A stretch of 42,292 nucleotides of DNA from Tardiphaga sp. (GTDB taxonomy: Bacteria > Pseudomonadota > Alphaproteobacteria > Rhizobiales > Xanthobacteraceae), in the NCBI GenBank assembly GCA_030147505.1, contig JASBVG010000091.1, forward strand, positions 1-42,292, given 5' to 3'. A model generated the notes under the pieces. That model had not been told where the DNA came from. It ran no database searches and saw nothing but the letters and a program-made list of their open reading frames with translations. The stretch's first letter is position 1. Every line of letters starts with the position of its first letter. Both the position numbers and the translations under genes were made by a program. Shown one piece after another: positions 1 to 9,011 of the stretch.

Positions 1-327
1 TCCTCCAGCCCAAAATCCCGCGGTGGCACGCCGTCAGGCGTTGCGCGGCTCAGGTTTGCCGGCGATCCGGCAGGCAGGGGCGGCGTCAGTCACCACCAGG
101 TGCGCCTGACGGCGTGCTGCCTCCCCTCATGTTCGAGGGGAAACTGCTCACACCTCGGACGCGCAAGCGCCGCGAGAACGCGAGGGCTTGGCTGTTTGAC
201 ATGTTGATCCACTCCGATGCGCCCGCTGGGGAAAAGGCCCGTTCCCATGGCGGCGGCGCGCGAAATCACGCTAGACTTGTCACCAACCTATTCTCGGCCC
301 GGCCGGGACAATTGGACGGGGGACGTC
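1..327. other. Leading non-coding stretch with nested inverted repeats
   Basis: I see no convincing gene here; the reading frames that cross it are by-products of high GC. It holds a 15-bp perfect inverted repeat: positions 26-40 (GCACGCCGTCAGGCG) pair with 103-117. A smaller palindrome lies inside at 57-72 (TGCCGG, four bases, CCGGCA). The end of the stretch should carry the promoter of the deacetylase. A TTGACA-like hexamer is at 196-201 but no good -10 follows it. Confidence 0.5.
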
Positions 328-1260
328 ATGCGCAAGTCTGCAGGTGTGATCTTGGCGAGCGCGATGTCGCTCTTTGCGATGCACGCACAGGCTCAGGCAC
401 CGAAGCCTGCCGCAGCGCCGGCGCCGGCCGCTGCCCCGGCTCCCGCGCCTGCCCCCGCCGCGGCCAAGGCGCCCGCTTGCGCCAATCCCGACGCGCTCGG
501 CGTCAGCCGCGTGGTCGAGATCGACACCACCGGCGGTCCCGGTTTCGGCTTCGAGCATTTCAAGCAACTCGACTTCCTGCGCGACAAGGAAGTGGTGCTG
601 ACCTTCGACGACGGCCCGTGGCCGACCACCACGCCTGCGGTGCTGAAAGCCTTGGCCGACCAATGCGTCCGCGCCGTCTTCTTCCCGATCGGCAAGCACG
701 CCACCTATCATCCTGAAATCCTCAAGCAGGTCGCCGCCGCCGGCCACACCATCGGCGGCCACACCTGGGCGCATATCGCGCTGACCAACAAGAAATTCAC
801 CGAGCAGCAGCGCAAGGACGAAATCGAGAAGGGTTTCAGCGCCGTGAAATGGGCGCTGGGTGCCGCCCCCGCCCCCTTCTTCCGCGCACCGGCGCTGCAG
901 CATCCGCCCGAAATCGTCACCTATCTCGGCGAGCGGAACATGGCGATCTTCTCTTGCGACATCGACAGTTTCGATTTCAAGACGCGTAAATCCGAACAGG
1001 TCATCACCAATGTGATGAACAAGCTCGACAAGCTCGGCAAGGGCATCATCCTGATGCACGACTTCCAGAAGCACACTGCCGAAGCGCTGCCGGAACTCCT
1101 GCGCCGGCTGAAGGCAGGCGGCTACAAGGTCGTGCTGATGCGCGCGAAAGCGCCGGTGCAGACGATTGCATCCTATGACGAAGCGCTCGCCAAGGATGCC
1201 AAGCTGCCGACGGTGAGCACGCGGCCAGTCAACAGTGTGGTGACGACGGTCCCGGAATAA
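328..1260 (+). CDS. Secreted polysaccharide deacetylase (NodB homology domain)
   Basis: This 310-residue protein should be exported and remove N- or O-acetyl groups from a cell-wall or surface polysaccharide. Residues 1-22 look like a signal peptide (MRKS start, hydrophobic core, AQA end). An Ala/Pro-rich linker follows to about residue 50, then a carbohydrate esterase family 4 domain. The family motifs are present: TFDDGP with Asp94/Asp95, the metal-binding HTWAH with His145 and His149, FFRAP with Arg186, and LMHD with His244. The ATG at 328 was chosen because it gives a clean signal peptide and has a G-rich ribosome site just upstream; an in-frame start at 217 would bury the signal. The true substrate (peptidoglycan, chitin-like or other glycan) cannot be told from sequence. 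Confidence 0.85.
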   Translation: MRKSAGVILASAMSLFAMHAQAQAPKPAAAPAPAAAPAPAPAPAAAKAPACANPDALGVSRVVEIDTTGGPGFGFEHFKQLDFLRDKEVVLTFDDGPWPTTTPAVLKALADQCVRAVFFPIGKHATYHPEILKQVAAAGHTIGGHTWAHIALTNKKFTEQQRKDEIEKGFSAVKWALGAAPAPFFRAPALQHPPEIVTYLGERNMAIFSCDIDSFDFKTRKSEQVITNVMNKLDKLGKGIILMHDFQKHTAEALPELLRRLKAGGYKVVLMRAKAPVQTIASYDEALAKDAKLPTVSTRPVNSVVTTVPE

Positions 1261-1274
1261 GCTAGCACGTCCTG

Positions 1275-1829
1275 ATGTCAGCGTTGCGTTTCGAAGGTTA
1301 TGTGATCGTCTCAGGCAATGGCATGCTCGCCGACGCCAGCGGCGTGATGCCGGACAGCCTGAAATTTCCGGGCGACCAGCAGTTTTTCAATGATGCCCTC
1401 GATCGGACCAGTCTGATCGTGCACGGCCGCAATTCCTTCGAGGATCAGCCGAACTCGCCGCAACGCAAACGCATCGTGCTGACACGGCAGATCGACGGCA
1501 TCGCTCCCGATCCGACCAATGCCCAAGCGACCTTGTGGAATCCGGCAGGCGCGACATTCGAGCAAGCCTGCACGTATGCCGATGTTACGCACGGCACCAT
1601 CGCGATCATCGGCGGTCCCATCGTGTTCGGCATGTTCATGGACCGCTTCGACACGTTCTGGCTGTCGGAAGCACCGCACGTCATCGTGCCGAACGGACAA
1701 GGCTGCTTCCCGAATGTCCCCGCACGATCGCCGCGCGAGGTGCTGGCAAGCCATGGATTGAAGGCAGCGGAGACTCGCGCGTTGGATGTCGCGAACGACG
1801 TGACCGTTACGGCGTGGCGAAGAAGCTAG
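1275..1829 (+). CDS. Dihydrofolate reductase / RibD C-terminal fold protein
   Basis: This 184-residue protein resembles the DHFR/RibD reductase superfamily. It has a GRNSFED segment like the GRKTYE of DHFR, a following RIVLTR strand, and an IAIIGGPIVFGMFM segment like the IGGaxxy nucleotide-binding turn. It is probably an NADPH-dependent reductase. The classical folate-binding N-terminus of DHFR is poorly conserved, so a folate role is not supported. It begins 14 bases after the deacetylase stop and is probably co-transcribed with it. No strong ribosome site is visible before the ATG. The superfamily call is fairly safe; the substrate is unknown. Confidence 0.6.
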   Translation: MSALRFEGYVIVSGNGMLADASGVMPDSLKFPGDQQFFNDALDRTSLIVHGRNSFEDQPNSPQRKRIVLTRQIDGIAPDPTNAQATLWNPAGATFEQACTYADVTHGTIAIIGGPIVFGMFMDRFDTFWLSEAPHVIVPNGQGCFPNVPARSPREVLASHGLKAAETRALDVANDVTVTAWRRS

Positions 1830-1843
1830 CTTTCGGCACTCGC

Positions 1844-1946
1844 TTGTCATCCCCGCGAAAGCGGGGATCCAGTAATCACCAACGCTTCGCCTCTATCGCT
1901 AATGCAAGTGTTTACTGGGTCACCCGGTCAAGCCGGGTGACGACAA
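1844..1946. repeat. Composite palindromic intergenic repeat
   Basis: The outer ends are inverted (TTGTCAT at 1844-1850, ACGACAA at 1940-1946), and so are the inner arms (GATCCAGTA at left, TACTGGGTC at right). Each arm carries its own hairpin: CCCCGC-gaaa-GCGGGG on the left and TCACCCGG-tcaag-CCGGGTGA on the right. The roughly 35-base centre is unpaired. It lies between two convergent genes and may also end transcription. Repeats of this look are, as I recall, scattered through Bradyrhizobium-type genomes. Confidence 0.75.
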
Positions 1947-1952
1947 TCGCAG

Positions 1953-2405
1953 TTACCCTTCGCCATAACCATCCAGCCTTGGCCCCTTGCCGATACCTGC
2001 GATCATAAACAGGCCACCGATCAGCGACAGGTTCTTCAGCGCATTGACCATCTGCGCCTTGGCGTCTGCGCCCGTCAGATTCCAGAAGTCATGGAAGTAG
2101 AACGTCGCCGCCATCACGAACAGAACCATCACCAGCGCGAAGAATCGCGCACCCAGATTGAGCGCGATCAGAATGCCGCCGATCAGTTCGAGCGCGGCGA
2201 CGGCGATGGCCATGATCTGCTTCAGCTCCATGCCGGCAAACTGTTCGAGCTGCGTCGTGTAAGGCAACACTGCTGCAGGCAGTGTGGGAATGACCTTGTT
2301 CGAGATCGCATCTGCCGCAAGGCCGAGATCGAGAAACTTGTTTGCTCCCGAGGCAATGAAGATCACCGCAAACAGGATGCGCCCGAAGGTAATGAATGCC
2401 GGCAT
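1953..2405 (-). CDS. DoxX family membrane protein
   Basis: This small 150-residue integral membrane protein has about four hydrophobic segments (near residues 5-22, 60-85, 88-108 and 125-142). The opening GRILFAVIFIASGANKF is typical of the DoxX/SURF4-like family, as is the AALELIGGILIALN segment. Members sit in the inner membrane and have been linked to quinone or thiosulfate oxidation and redox stress, but most, like this one, have no assigned substrate. It ends facing the DHFR-fold gene, with the palindromic repeat between them. Confidence 0.8.
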   Translation of the reverse strand: MPAFITFGRILFAVIFIASGANKFLDLGLAADAISNKVIPTLPAAVLPYTTQLEQFAGMELKQIMAIAVAALELIGGILIALNLGARFFALVMVLFVMAATFYFHDFWNLTGADAKAQMVNALKNLSLIGGLFMIAGIGKGPRLDGYGEG

Positions 2406-2545
2406 GAGAAAGCCCCACGAGCTGCAATGACTGCGGATCGAAACGCGACAAGTATGATGAAGTTTATCGCTTTTTCAAACGCAAATGGATGACTTCCCGC
2501 GAAGTCATCCATTTATCGTCAGCAGCGCAGTGACGGTTCGTCGGC

Positions 2546-4855
2546 TCAGCCGAACAGATTGGCCTGCGAGCGCCCTGCCCGTTCCTGCGCTTCGACGGCA
2601 GCAACGGCAGTCATGTTGAGAATGCCGCGCGCCGTCACGCCCTGCGTCAGAATATGTGCAGGACGTGCCGGACCGATCAGAATCGGACCGACCGGCAACG
2701 CATCGCCGAGGGTCTTGATCATCTGATAGGCGACATTGGCGGTATCAAGCGTCGGCATGATCAGGACATTCGCCGCGCCTTCGAGCTTCGAATGCGGCAG
2801 CACCATCTTGCGGGCCGCTTCAGAGAGTGCGGTGTCACCCTGCATTTCACCGTCGGACTCGATCTCCGGATGCCGTTCCCGCAGCAGCGTGGCCGCGCGA
2901 CGCATCTTGCGCGAGCTATCGGTGTCGTAGCTGCCGAAGTCCGAATGCGAGACGAAGGCGATCTTCGGCTTCATGGCGAAGCGCTGCACGTGGTTGGCGG
3001 CAAGCGCTGCGATTTCGGCCAGCTCTTCGGCGCTCGGATTCGGGCGCACCTGCGTGTCGGCGATGAAATGCGCGCCCTTGCTCGAGATCATCAACGACAG
3101 CGCTGCGAAATCGGAAACGCCCGGCAGGAAGCCGATGATCTCGCGCACATGGCGCAGATGGCTCATGAAGCGGCCTTCGATGCCGCAGATCATCGCATCG
3201 GCTTCGCCGCGGATCACGGCGAGCGCGGCGATCACCGTCGCATTGGTGCGAACGACCGTGCGCGCCACATCAGGCGTCACGCCGCGGCGGCCGGCGACGT
3301 CGATATACGACTGCACGTAAGAGCGATAACGCGGATCGTCCTCGGGATTGATGAGGTCGAAATCCTGCCCGGCCTTGATGGACAGGCCGAAGCGCTTGAT
3401 GCGCGCATCCACCACGGACGGACGCCCGACGAGAATCGGACGCGCCAGCTTTTCTTCCAGCACCACCTGCACGGCGCGCAGCACGCGCTCGTCCTCGCCT
3501 TCCGCATAAATCACACGGACGGGCTGCGTCTTCGCCTTGGCGAAAACGGGCTTCATCACGAGACCGGAACGGAACGCAAAGCGTTCGAGGCCGGCGGCAT
3601 ACTCATCGAAATTGGCGATCGGGCGCGACGCAACGCCCGATTCCATCGCGGCCTTGGCGACAGCCGGCGCGATGCGCAGGATCAGGCGCGGATCGAACGG
3701 CGACGGGATCAGCGAGCCCGGACCAAAACCCTGCGTCTCGGTCTCGAAGCCTGCGGTCACGGCATCGGACGGCGGATCCTGCGCGAGCTGTGCGATGGCA
3801 TCGACGGCGGCGATCTTCATCGCCTCGTTGATAGCTGTGGCGCCGCAATCCAGCGCGCCACGGAAGATGAAGGGGAAGCAGAGAACGTTGTTGACCTGGT
3901 TCGGGAAGTCCGAGCGCCCTGTGCAGATCATCGCGTCTGGCCGCGCCTTGCGCGCCTCGTCGGGCATGATTTCCGGTACCGGATTGGCGAGTGCCAGCAC
4001 CAGCGGCTTGTCGGCCATCGCCTTGACCATCTCCGGCTTCAGCACGCCGGGCGCAGACACGCCGAGGAAGATATCGGCGCCGCCGATGACATCGCCGAGC
4101 GTGCGGGCGTCGGTCTTCTGTGCATAGACCGCCTTCCAGCGATCCATCAGTGTGTTGCGGCCCTCATGCACGACACCGTCGATGTCGGAGACCCAGATGT
4201 TCTTCTTCTGCGCTCCCATCGAGACGAGCAGATTGAGACAGGCGATCGCGGCGGCGCCGGCGCCGGAACAGACGATCTTGACCTCTTCGATCTTCTTGCC
4301 GTTGAGCAGCAGCGCATTCTTGATCGCAGCGCCGACGATGATGGCGGTGCCGTGCTGGTCGTCATGGAAGACCGGGATCTTCATGCGCTCCTTGAGCTGC
4401 GCCTCGATCTCGAAGCACTCCGGTCCCTTGATGTCCTCGAGATTGATGCCGCCGAAAGTCGGCTCCAGTGCCGAAACGGTCTCGACCACACGCTCGATGG
4501 TGTCGGCGGCGATCTCGATGTCGAACACATCGATGCCGGCGAACTTCTTGAACAGGACGGCCTTGCCTTCCATCACCGGCTTCGATGCCAGCGGGCCAAT
4601 GTTGCCGAGGCCGAGCACGGCGGTACCGTTCGACACCACGGCGACGAGATTGGCGCGCGAGGTCAGCGTTGCCGCCTCGTTCGGGTCGGCAGCGATCGCC
4701 ATGCAAGGCGCCGCGACACCGGGCGAGTAAGCGAGCGCGAGATCGCGCTGATTGGCCAGCGGCTTGGTCGCCTGGATTTCGAGCTTACCCGGTTTGGGAA
4801 GGCGATGATAAGCGAGCGCCGCCCGCGACAGTTCTTCGGAGGAAGGAGATGACAT
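2546..4855 (-). CDS. maeB: NADP-dependent malic enzyme with phosphotransacetylase-like domain
   Basis: It converts malate to pyruvate and CO2 with reduction of NADP+ (or NAD+), supplying pyruvate and reducing power during growth on C4 acids. At 769 residues it has the usual length of the large bacterial chimeric form. The malic enzyme part spans about residues 1-430, with LAYSPGVAAPC, GLGNIGPLASKPVMEGK, FHDDQHGTA and GRSDFPNQVNN, which hold metal- and substrate-binding residues. The phosphate acetyltransferase-like part runs from about 440 to the end and is thought to be regulatory (acetyl-CoA sensing) in rhizobial enzymes. I chose the ATG at 4855, which has GGAG five bases upstream; the frame stays open to 5005, but that extension is not family-like. 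In rhizobia the NAD and NADP enzymes share this architecture, so cofactor choice is uncertain. Confidence 0.93.
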   Translation of the reverse strand: MSSPSSEELSRAALAYHRLPKPGKLEIQATKPLANQRDLALAYSPGVAAPCMAIAADPNEAATLTSRANLVAVVSNGTAVLGLGNIGPLASKPVMEGKAVLFKKFAGIDVFDIEIAADTIERVVETVSALEPTFGGINLEDIKGPECFEIEAQLKERMKIPVFHDDQHGTAIIVGAAIKNALLLNGKKIEEVKIVCSGAGAAAIACLNLLVSMGAQKKNIWVSDIDGVVHEGRNTLMDRWKAVYAQKTDARTLGDVIGGADIFLGVSAPGVLKPEMVKAMADKPLVLALANPVPEIMPDEARKARPDAMICTGRSDFPNQVNNVLCFPFIFRGALDCGATAINEAMKIAAVDAIAQLAQDPPSDAVTAGFETETQGFGPGSLIPSPFDPRLILRIAPAVAKAAMESGVASRPIANFDEYAAGLERFAFRSGLVMKPVFAKAKTQPVRVIYAEGEDERVLRAVQVVLEEKLARPILVGRPSVVDARIKRFGLSIKAGQDFDLINPEDDPRYRSYVQSYIDVAGRRGVTPDVARTVVRTNATVIAALAVIRGEADAMICGIEGRFMSHLRHVREIIGFLPGVSDFAALSLMISSKGAHFIADTQVRPNPSAEELAEIAALAANHVQRFAMKPKIAFVSHSDFGSYDTDSSRKMRRAATLLRERHPEIESDGEMQGDTALSEAARKMVLPHSKLEGAANVLIMPTLDTANVAYQMIKTLGDALPVGPILIGPARPAHILTQGVTARGILNMTAVAAVEAQERAGRSQANLFG

Positions 4856-5188
4856 AAGCGCTCCGGTCGGGGCCACAGGAAGGACTGCACTGAACGATGG
4901 GTTGCTCGGCAGATTCAGCGCGATGTCTATCCCGCCGGACGGCATTGGCGCAACCGCTTCCGGACGCATGTCAGAGGTCCCTCGCCTGCTGAAAATTGAC
5001 GTCATCGATCTCGAACCCGACAGCCCGCTGAAGCGTCATAGGAAAGACTGCCTTGCCTGCCTGAGGCGAAAACGGGTACCTTGATGCCATCACACGCAAA
5101 TGTGTCCGGCAGCGCTCCCGCGCTGCAACGAGGTCCTTCGCCAAGTCAGGCACCTGCGCATCGCATAGCCCGCTAACGGAGTTTCCCC
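4856..5188. other. Divergent intergenic region, malic enzyme / unknown protein
   Basis: This stretch of about 330 bases holds the promoters of two divergent genes. I see no gene in it, although the malic enzyme frame stays open without a stop to 5005. A TGACGTCA palindrome lies near 4997-5004 and could be an operator. No clear -10/-35 pair was recognised. Confidence 0.4.
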
Positions 5189-7168
5189 ATGTCCAAGATT
5201 GTCATCGGCCTCGGAGCGGCCGCGGTTGCTGCTGTTGGCGGCTATTTCGGTACGGAAGCCTATATCAGGCACCGGATCGCGACCGAGATCGAGATGAACT
5301 TCGCGCAGATCCGCGCCAGCGGCGGACAGGCCAAGCATGGCGACCTCGCCTTCAGCCTGTGGAGCCGCGATCTGACACTCTCCGATATCGCCGTGGAGTT
5401 CAGTGCACCGCAACAAGCAAGCATCAAGGTTCGCCGCTTCGCTGCATCGGGTATCGGATCCGGTAGCGCATCGACCTTCACGGCGAGCAACATCGTCTTG
5501 ACCGATATCGACGCCAGCGGCGCTATCGCGCCATCAGGCGGCCTCGACGTCATCGTCAAGACGCCCCGCGTCGAGATTTCAGACTATTCCGGCCCGACAC
5601 GGATGCCGGAGCAGAGCAAGATCGTCACACCGATTGATCTTTATCGGGCCGGTCTCGCGCAATTCGCCGCCATCTCGGCGCGCACGATCACCGCATCGAC
5701 CGTCAACGTGTCGGCGAAAGGCACCGCGCTGCCGGGCGGCGCAGACTATGTCTATTCCGATCTGGCAATCCGCGACATCAAGGATGGCAAGGTCGCCACC
5801 TCGCAGGTGGGCCGCGTGAACATCGCCATGAGCGTCGCGCAACCCGGCAAACAGGTGCGCATGACCGGCGAGATCGCCGACGTGACCGCACGGGATTTCG
5901 ACGCGACAGCAGCGGCGACCGTACTCGATCCCGCGCATGCACGCGACGACAAGTTCTATCGCATCCAGGGCGTCGTCAGCACCGGTGCCTATACGGTCAC
6001 AGCGGATAGCGGGCTCTCGTTCCGCATCGACGGCATCAAGATGGGCGACATGAAGCTCCAGCCCTCCAAGTTCAACATGCAGGAATTGCTCGCGGTGCTG
6101 CCCGCCGCAAACGCACCTGCCGATCTGGCCAAGGCGCGCGCCATGATCGAGACGGTAGCGTCCGCTTATGAAGGCATCCAGATCGACAATGCGGAAATGC
6201 TCGGCTTGTCCGCGCAAACGCCCGAAGGCCCGATGAAACTCGCGGCGATGCGCTTCAATCTCGATCGCGGCAAGGTCGGCGAATTCGCGATCGAAGGTGT
6301 GGACGGCAAAACGAAAGACGGTCCGATCAAACTCGGCCGCTTCGCACTCAAGGGTTTCGATTTTTCCGGCCTGTTGCGTCAGACATCGCAAATGACTGCG
6401 CTCGGCAAGACACCTTCCACCGACAGCATTGTCGGCATGCTGAAGGCGCTGGAGGGCATCGAGTTCAAGGACATGGTGGTGCCGCACAAGGATAGCGGCA
6501 AGCTGGTCACCCTGCATGATGCGAGCCTGAGCTGGGGGCAGTTCGTCGGCCCGATCCCGAGCAAGATCAATCTCAAGCTGAACATCACCGGCCCGCTCGA
6601 AGAGAAGGATGGTGAGCCCTTCACGCTGCTGCACGATGTCGGCATCAATGAAGCCACGGCCAATATCGATGTCGGCCTGGCCTGGAACGAGAATGAGAAG
6701 AAGCTGGTGCTCGCGCCCGGCACATTCGAGATCGGCAAGCTGTTCGCGCTGAACGTCAAGACGTCGTTCGAGAATGTCCAGCGCAGTGTATTCACCACCG
6801 ATCCGCAGCGAGCCCTGATGGCGGCCTTGCCGATTGAATATGGCGCGATGGAGCTCGTGGGACGGGATCTCGGCGCCGTCGATCTGTCGGTCGCTCAATA
6901 TGCCCGCAAGCAGAATGTTTCGACGGAAACGGCGCGCACCACGCTCGCCAGCGAGATTAGAACGAAAGGCCGCGCTGCCGGAAACGACGATCCAGTGTCC
7001 GGCCGCCTCGCCGACGCGGTTGCTGCCATGATCGAAAAACCGAACGGCACGCTGGCGCTGAAAATCACGCCGCGCGCCAAGTTGCCGGTGATGCAGTTTC
7101 TGGAGCTGGTGAAGAACGATCCGGCGACCGCCTTCACGCTGTTCGAGATCGATATCCAGAACAAGTAA
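5189..7168 (+). CDS. Unrecognised membrane-anchored protein, AsmA/DUF945-like architecture
   Basis: I do not recognise this 659-residue protein. It starts MSKIVIGLGAAAVAAVGGYF, one N-terminal hydrophobic anchor (about residues 4-21) without a good signal-peptidase site. The rest is a long periplasmic-type domain rich in short beta strands, with repeating phrases such as LTLSDIAVEF, KLGRFALKGFDFSG and AAMRFNLDRGKVGEFAIEG. That pattern recalls AsmA/TamB/DUF945-type proteins, which bridge or regulate the envelope. This is a likeness of architecture, not demonstrated homology. The C-terminus (ALKITPRAKLPVMQFLEL) also fits that type. The start is supported by ACGGAG seven bases upstream. It appears monocistronic and is followed by a palindromic repeat. 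Confidence 0.65.
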   Translation: MSKIVIGLGAAAVAAVGGYFGTEAYIRHRIATEIEMNFAQIRASGGQAKHGDLAFSLWSRDLTLSDIAVEFSAPQQASIKVRRFAASGIGSGSASTFTASNIVLTDIDASGAIAPSGGLDVIVKTPRVEISDYSGPTRMPEQSKIVTPIDLYRAGLAQFAAISARTITASTVNVSAKGTALPGGADYVYSDLAIRDIKDGKVATSQVGRVNIAMSVAQPGKQVRMTGEIADVTARDFDATAAATVLDPAHARDDKFYRIQGVVSTGAYTVTADSGLSFRIDGIKMGDMKLQPSKFNMQELLAVLPAANAPADLAKARAMIETVASAYEGIQIDNAEMLGLSAQTPEGPMKLAAMRFNLDRGKVGEFAIEGVDGKTKDGPIKLGRFALKGFDFSGLLRQTSQMTALGKTPSTDSIVGMLKALEGIEFKDMVVPHKDSGKLVTLHDASLSWGQFVGPIPSKINLKLNITGPLEEKDGEPFTLLHDVGINEATANIDVGLAWNENEKKLVLAPGTFEIGKLFALNVKTSFENVQRSVFTTDPQRALMAALPIEYGAMELVGRDLGAVDLSVAQYARKQNVSTETARTTLASEIRTKGRAAGNDDPVSGRLADAVAAMIEKPNGTLALKITPRAKLPVMQFLELVKNDPATAFTLFEIDIQNK

Positions 7169-7180
7169 GACTGGACCTGC

Positions 7181-7231
7181 GTGTCCCGGCTCTGCGGAGC
7201 AACGCTACGCGTTGCACCGCGTCCGGGACAC
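7181..7231. repeat. Palindromic repeat between convergent genes
   Basis: Outer arms GTGTCCCGG (7181-7189) and CCGGGACAC (7223-7231) are perfect inverted copies. Inside is a second hairpin, GCAACGC-TAC-GCGTTGC. It lies between the convergent ends of the 659-residue protein gene and aspS, so it may stop transcription from both sides. The sequence style matches a repeat I associate with Bradyrhizobium and Rhodopseudomonas genomes. Confidence 0.7.
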
Positions 7232-7238
7232 CAAAAGC

Positions 7239-9011
7239 TTACTTCTCCGGCAGGTTCAACCGGATGTGAGCTTCACGCAGCTGCTTGGGCGATGCTTCCG
7301 ACGGCGCGCCCATCAGCAGATCTTCCGCACGCTGGTTCATCGGGAACAGCGAGATCTCACGCAGATTGTTGGTGCCACAGAGCAGCATCACAATGCGATC
7401 GACGCCAGCAGCCATGCCGCCATGCGGCGGCGCGCCGTACTGGAACGCGCGATACATGCCCCCGAAGCGCTCGATCACCGTCTCCTCGCCGTAGCCGGCG
7501 ATCTCGAACGCCTTCACCATCGCTTCCGGCTTGTGATTACGAATGCCGCCCGAAGCGATCTCGTAGCCGTTGCAGGCGATGTCGTACTGGAACGCCTTGA
7601 TCTTCAGCGGATCCTGGCCGTTCAGCGCATCGAGACCGCCCTGCGGCATCGAGAAAGGGTTGTGCGCGAAGTCGACCTTCTTGTCGTCCTCGTTGTATTC
7701 GAACATCGGGAAGTCGACGATCCAGGCGAGCTTGAACTGCTCCTTGTCGGCGAGGTTCAGATCGTCGGCCACCTTGTTACGGGCGAGACCGGCAAACTTG
7801 TAGAACTTCTCCGGATCGCCCGCGACGAAGAACGCGGCATCGCCGGCATTCATGCCAAGCGCGGCACGGATCGCCTCGGTGCGTTCAGCACCGATATTGT
7901 TGGCAAGCGGACCGGCGCCTTCATTGTTCTCGCGCCACATGATGTAGCCGAGGCCCGGCTGGCCTTCGCCCTGCGCCCAGGAATTCATGCGGTCGCAGAA
8001 TGCCCGGCTGCCGCCGGTCGGACCGGGAATGGCCCAGACCTGGTTCTTCGGATCTTCGAGCATGCGCGCGAAAACCTTGAAGCCGGAGCCGCGGAAGTGC
8101 TCGGACACATCCTGCATCTCCAGCGGGTTGCGCAGGTCAGGCTTGTCGCTGCCGTATTTGCGGATCGCTTCGGCATAGGGGATACGCGGCCAGTTCTTGC
8201 TGACCGGCTTGCCGTCGGCGAATTCCTCGAAGATGCCGGTGATGACAGGCTCCATCGCGGCGAACACGTCTTCCTGCTCGATGAAGCTCATCTCCAGATC
8301 GAGCTGGTAGAACTCGCCCGGCAGACGGTCGGCGCGCGGGTCTTCGTCTCGGAAGCACGGCGCGATCTGGAAGTAGCGGTCGAAGCCAGACATCATCAGC
8401 AGCTGCTTGTATTGCTGCGGCGCCTGCGGCAGCGCGTAGAACTTGCCGGGGTGGATGCGCGACGGCACCAGGAAGTCGCGCGCGCCTTCCGGCGACGACG
8501 CGGTCAGGATCGGCGTCTGGAATTCGAAGAAGCCAGTGTCCTTCATGCGACGGCGCATGCTGTCGATGATGGCGCCGCGGGTCATGATGTTCTGGTGCAG
8601 CTTCTCGCGGCGGAGGTCGAGGAAGCGGAATTTCAGGCGGATGTCTTCCGGATAGTCCTGATCGCCGAACACCGGCAGCGGCAATTCGGCGGCCGGGCCG
8701 AGCACTTCGATGTCGTTGATGTAGATTTCAACCTGCCCCGTCGGCAGTTCGTCATTGTTGGTGCCTTCCGGACGACGGCGCACCTTGCCGTCGATCTTCA
8801 CGACCCATTCCGAACGCAGCGTCTCGGCCACCTTGAAGGCCGGCGAATCCGGATCGGCCACGCACTGGGTCAGGCCGTAATGATCGCGCAGATCGATGAA
8901 CAGCACGCCGCCATGGTCGCGGATACGATGGCACCAGCCGGACAGGCGCACGGTCTGATCGATATGGCTGTCGCGGAGCGCGCCGCAGGTGTGAGACCGG
9001 TAGCGATGCAT
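7239..9011 (-). CDS. aspS: Aspartate-tRNA ligase (probably Asp/Asn non-discriminating)
   Basis: It charges tRNA with aspartate. At 590 residues it is the normal length of the bacterial type, with an N-terminal OB-fold anticodon-binding domain (about 1-110), a class II catalytic domain and the bacterial GAD insertion. Class II motif 2 is seen in FRDEDPRADRLPGEFYQLD and motif 3 in GVDRIVMLLCGTNNLREI. Alphaproteobacteria of this group generally lack AsnRS and form Asn-tRNA by amidation with GatCAB, so the enzyme probably also charges tRNA-Asn; that is family knowledge, not seen here. The ATG at 9011 has AGGA five bases upstream. It is transcribed away from the chemoreceptor gene. Confidence 0.97.
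   Translation of the reverse strand: MHRYRSHTCGALRDSHIDQTVRLSGWCHRIRDHGGVLFIDLRDHYGLTQCVADPDSPAFKVAETLRSEWVVKIDGKVRRRPEGTNNDELPTGQVEIYINDIEVLGPAAELPLPVFGDQDYPEDIRLKFRFLDLRREKLHQNIMTRGAIIDSMRRRMKDTGFFEFQTPILTASSPEGARDFLVPSRIHPGKFYALPQAPQQYKQLLMMSGFDRYFQIAPCFRDEDPRADRLPGEFYQLDLEMSFIEQEDVFAAMEPVITGIFEEFADGKPVSKNWPRIPYAEAIRKYGSDKPDLRNPLEMQDVSEHFRGSGFKVFARMLEDPKNQVWAIPGPTGGSRAFCDRMNSWAQGEGQPGLGYIMWRENNEGAGPLANNIGAERTEAIRAALGMNAGDAAFFVAGDPEKFYKFAGLARNKVADDLNLADKEQFKLAWIVDFPMFEYNEDDKKVDFAHNPFSMPQGGLDALNGQDPLKIKAFQYDIACNGYEIASGGIRNHKPEAMVKAFEIAGYGEETVIERFGGMYRAFQYGAPPHGGMAAGVDRIVMLLCGTNNLREISLFPMNQRAEDLLMGAPSEASPKQLREAHIRLNLPEK

Noticed and set aside
114..716. Open frame of 200 codons overlapping the deacetylase in another frame
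   Set aside because: Arg/Gly-rich with no ribosome site; the deacetylase frame carries all catalytic motifs.
2654..4852. Open frame of 732 codons opposite the malic enzyme gene
   Set aside because: It is the antisense shadow of a highly conserved enzyme in GC-rich DNA. Its translation is His/Arg/Asp-rich with no domain and no ribosome site.
5579..6898. Long antisense frame in the 659-residue protein gene
   Set aside because: The rightward frame has a better ribosome site, an N-terminal membrane anchor and normal amino-acid use; this one is a shadow.
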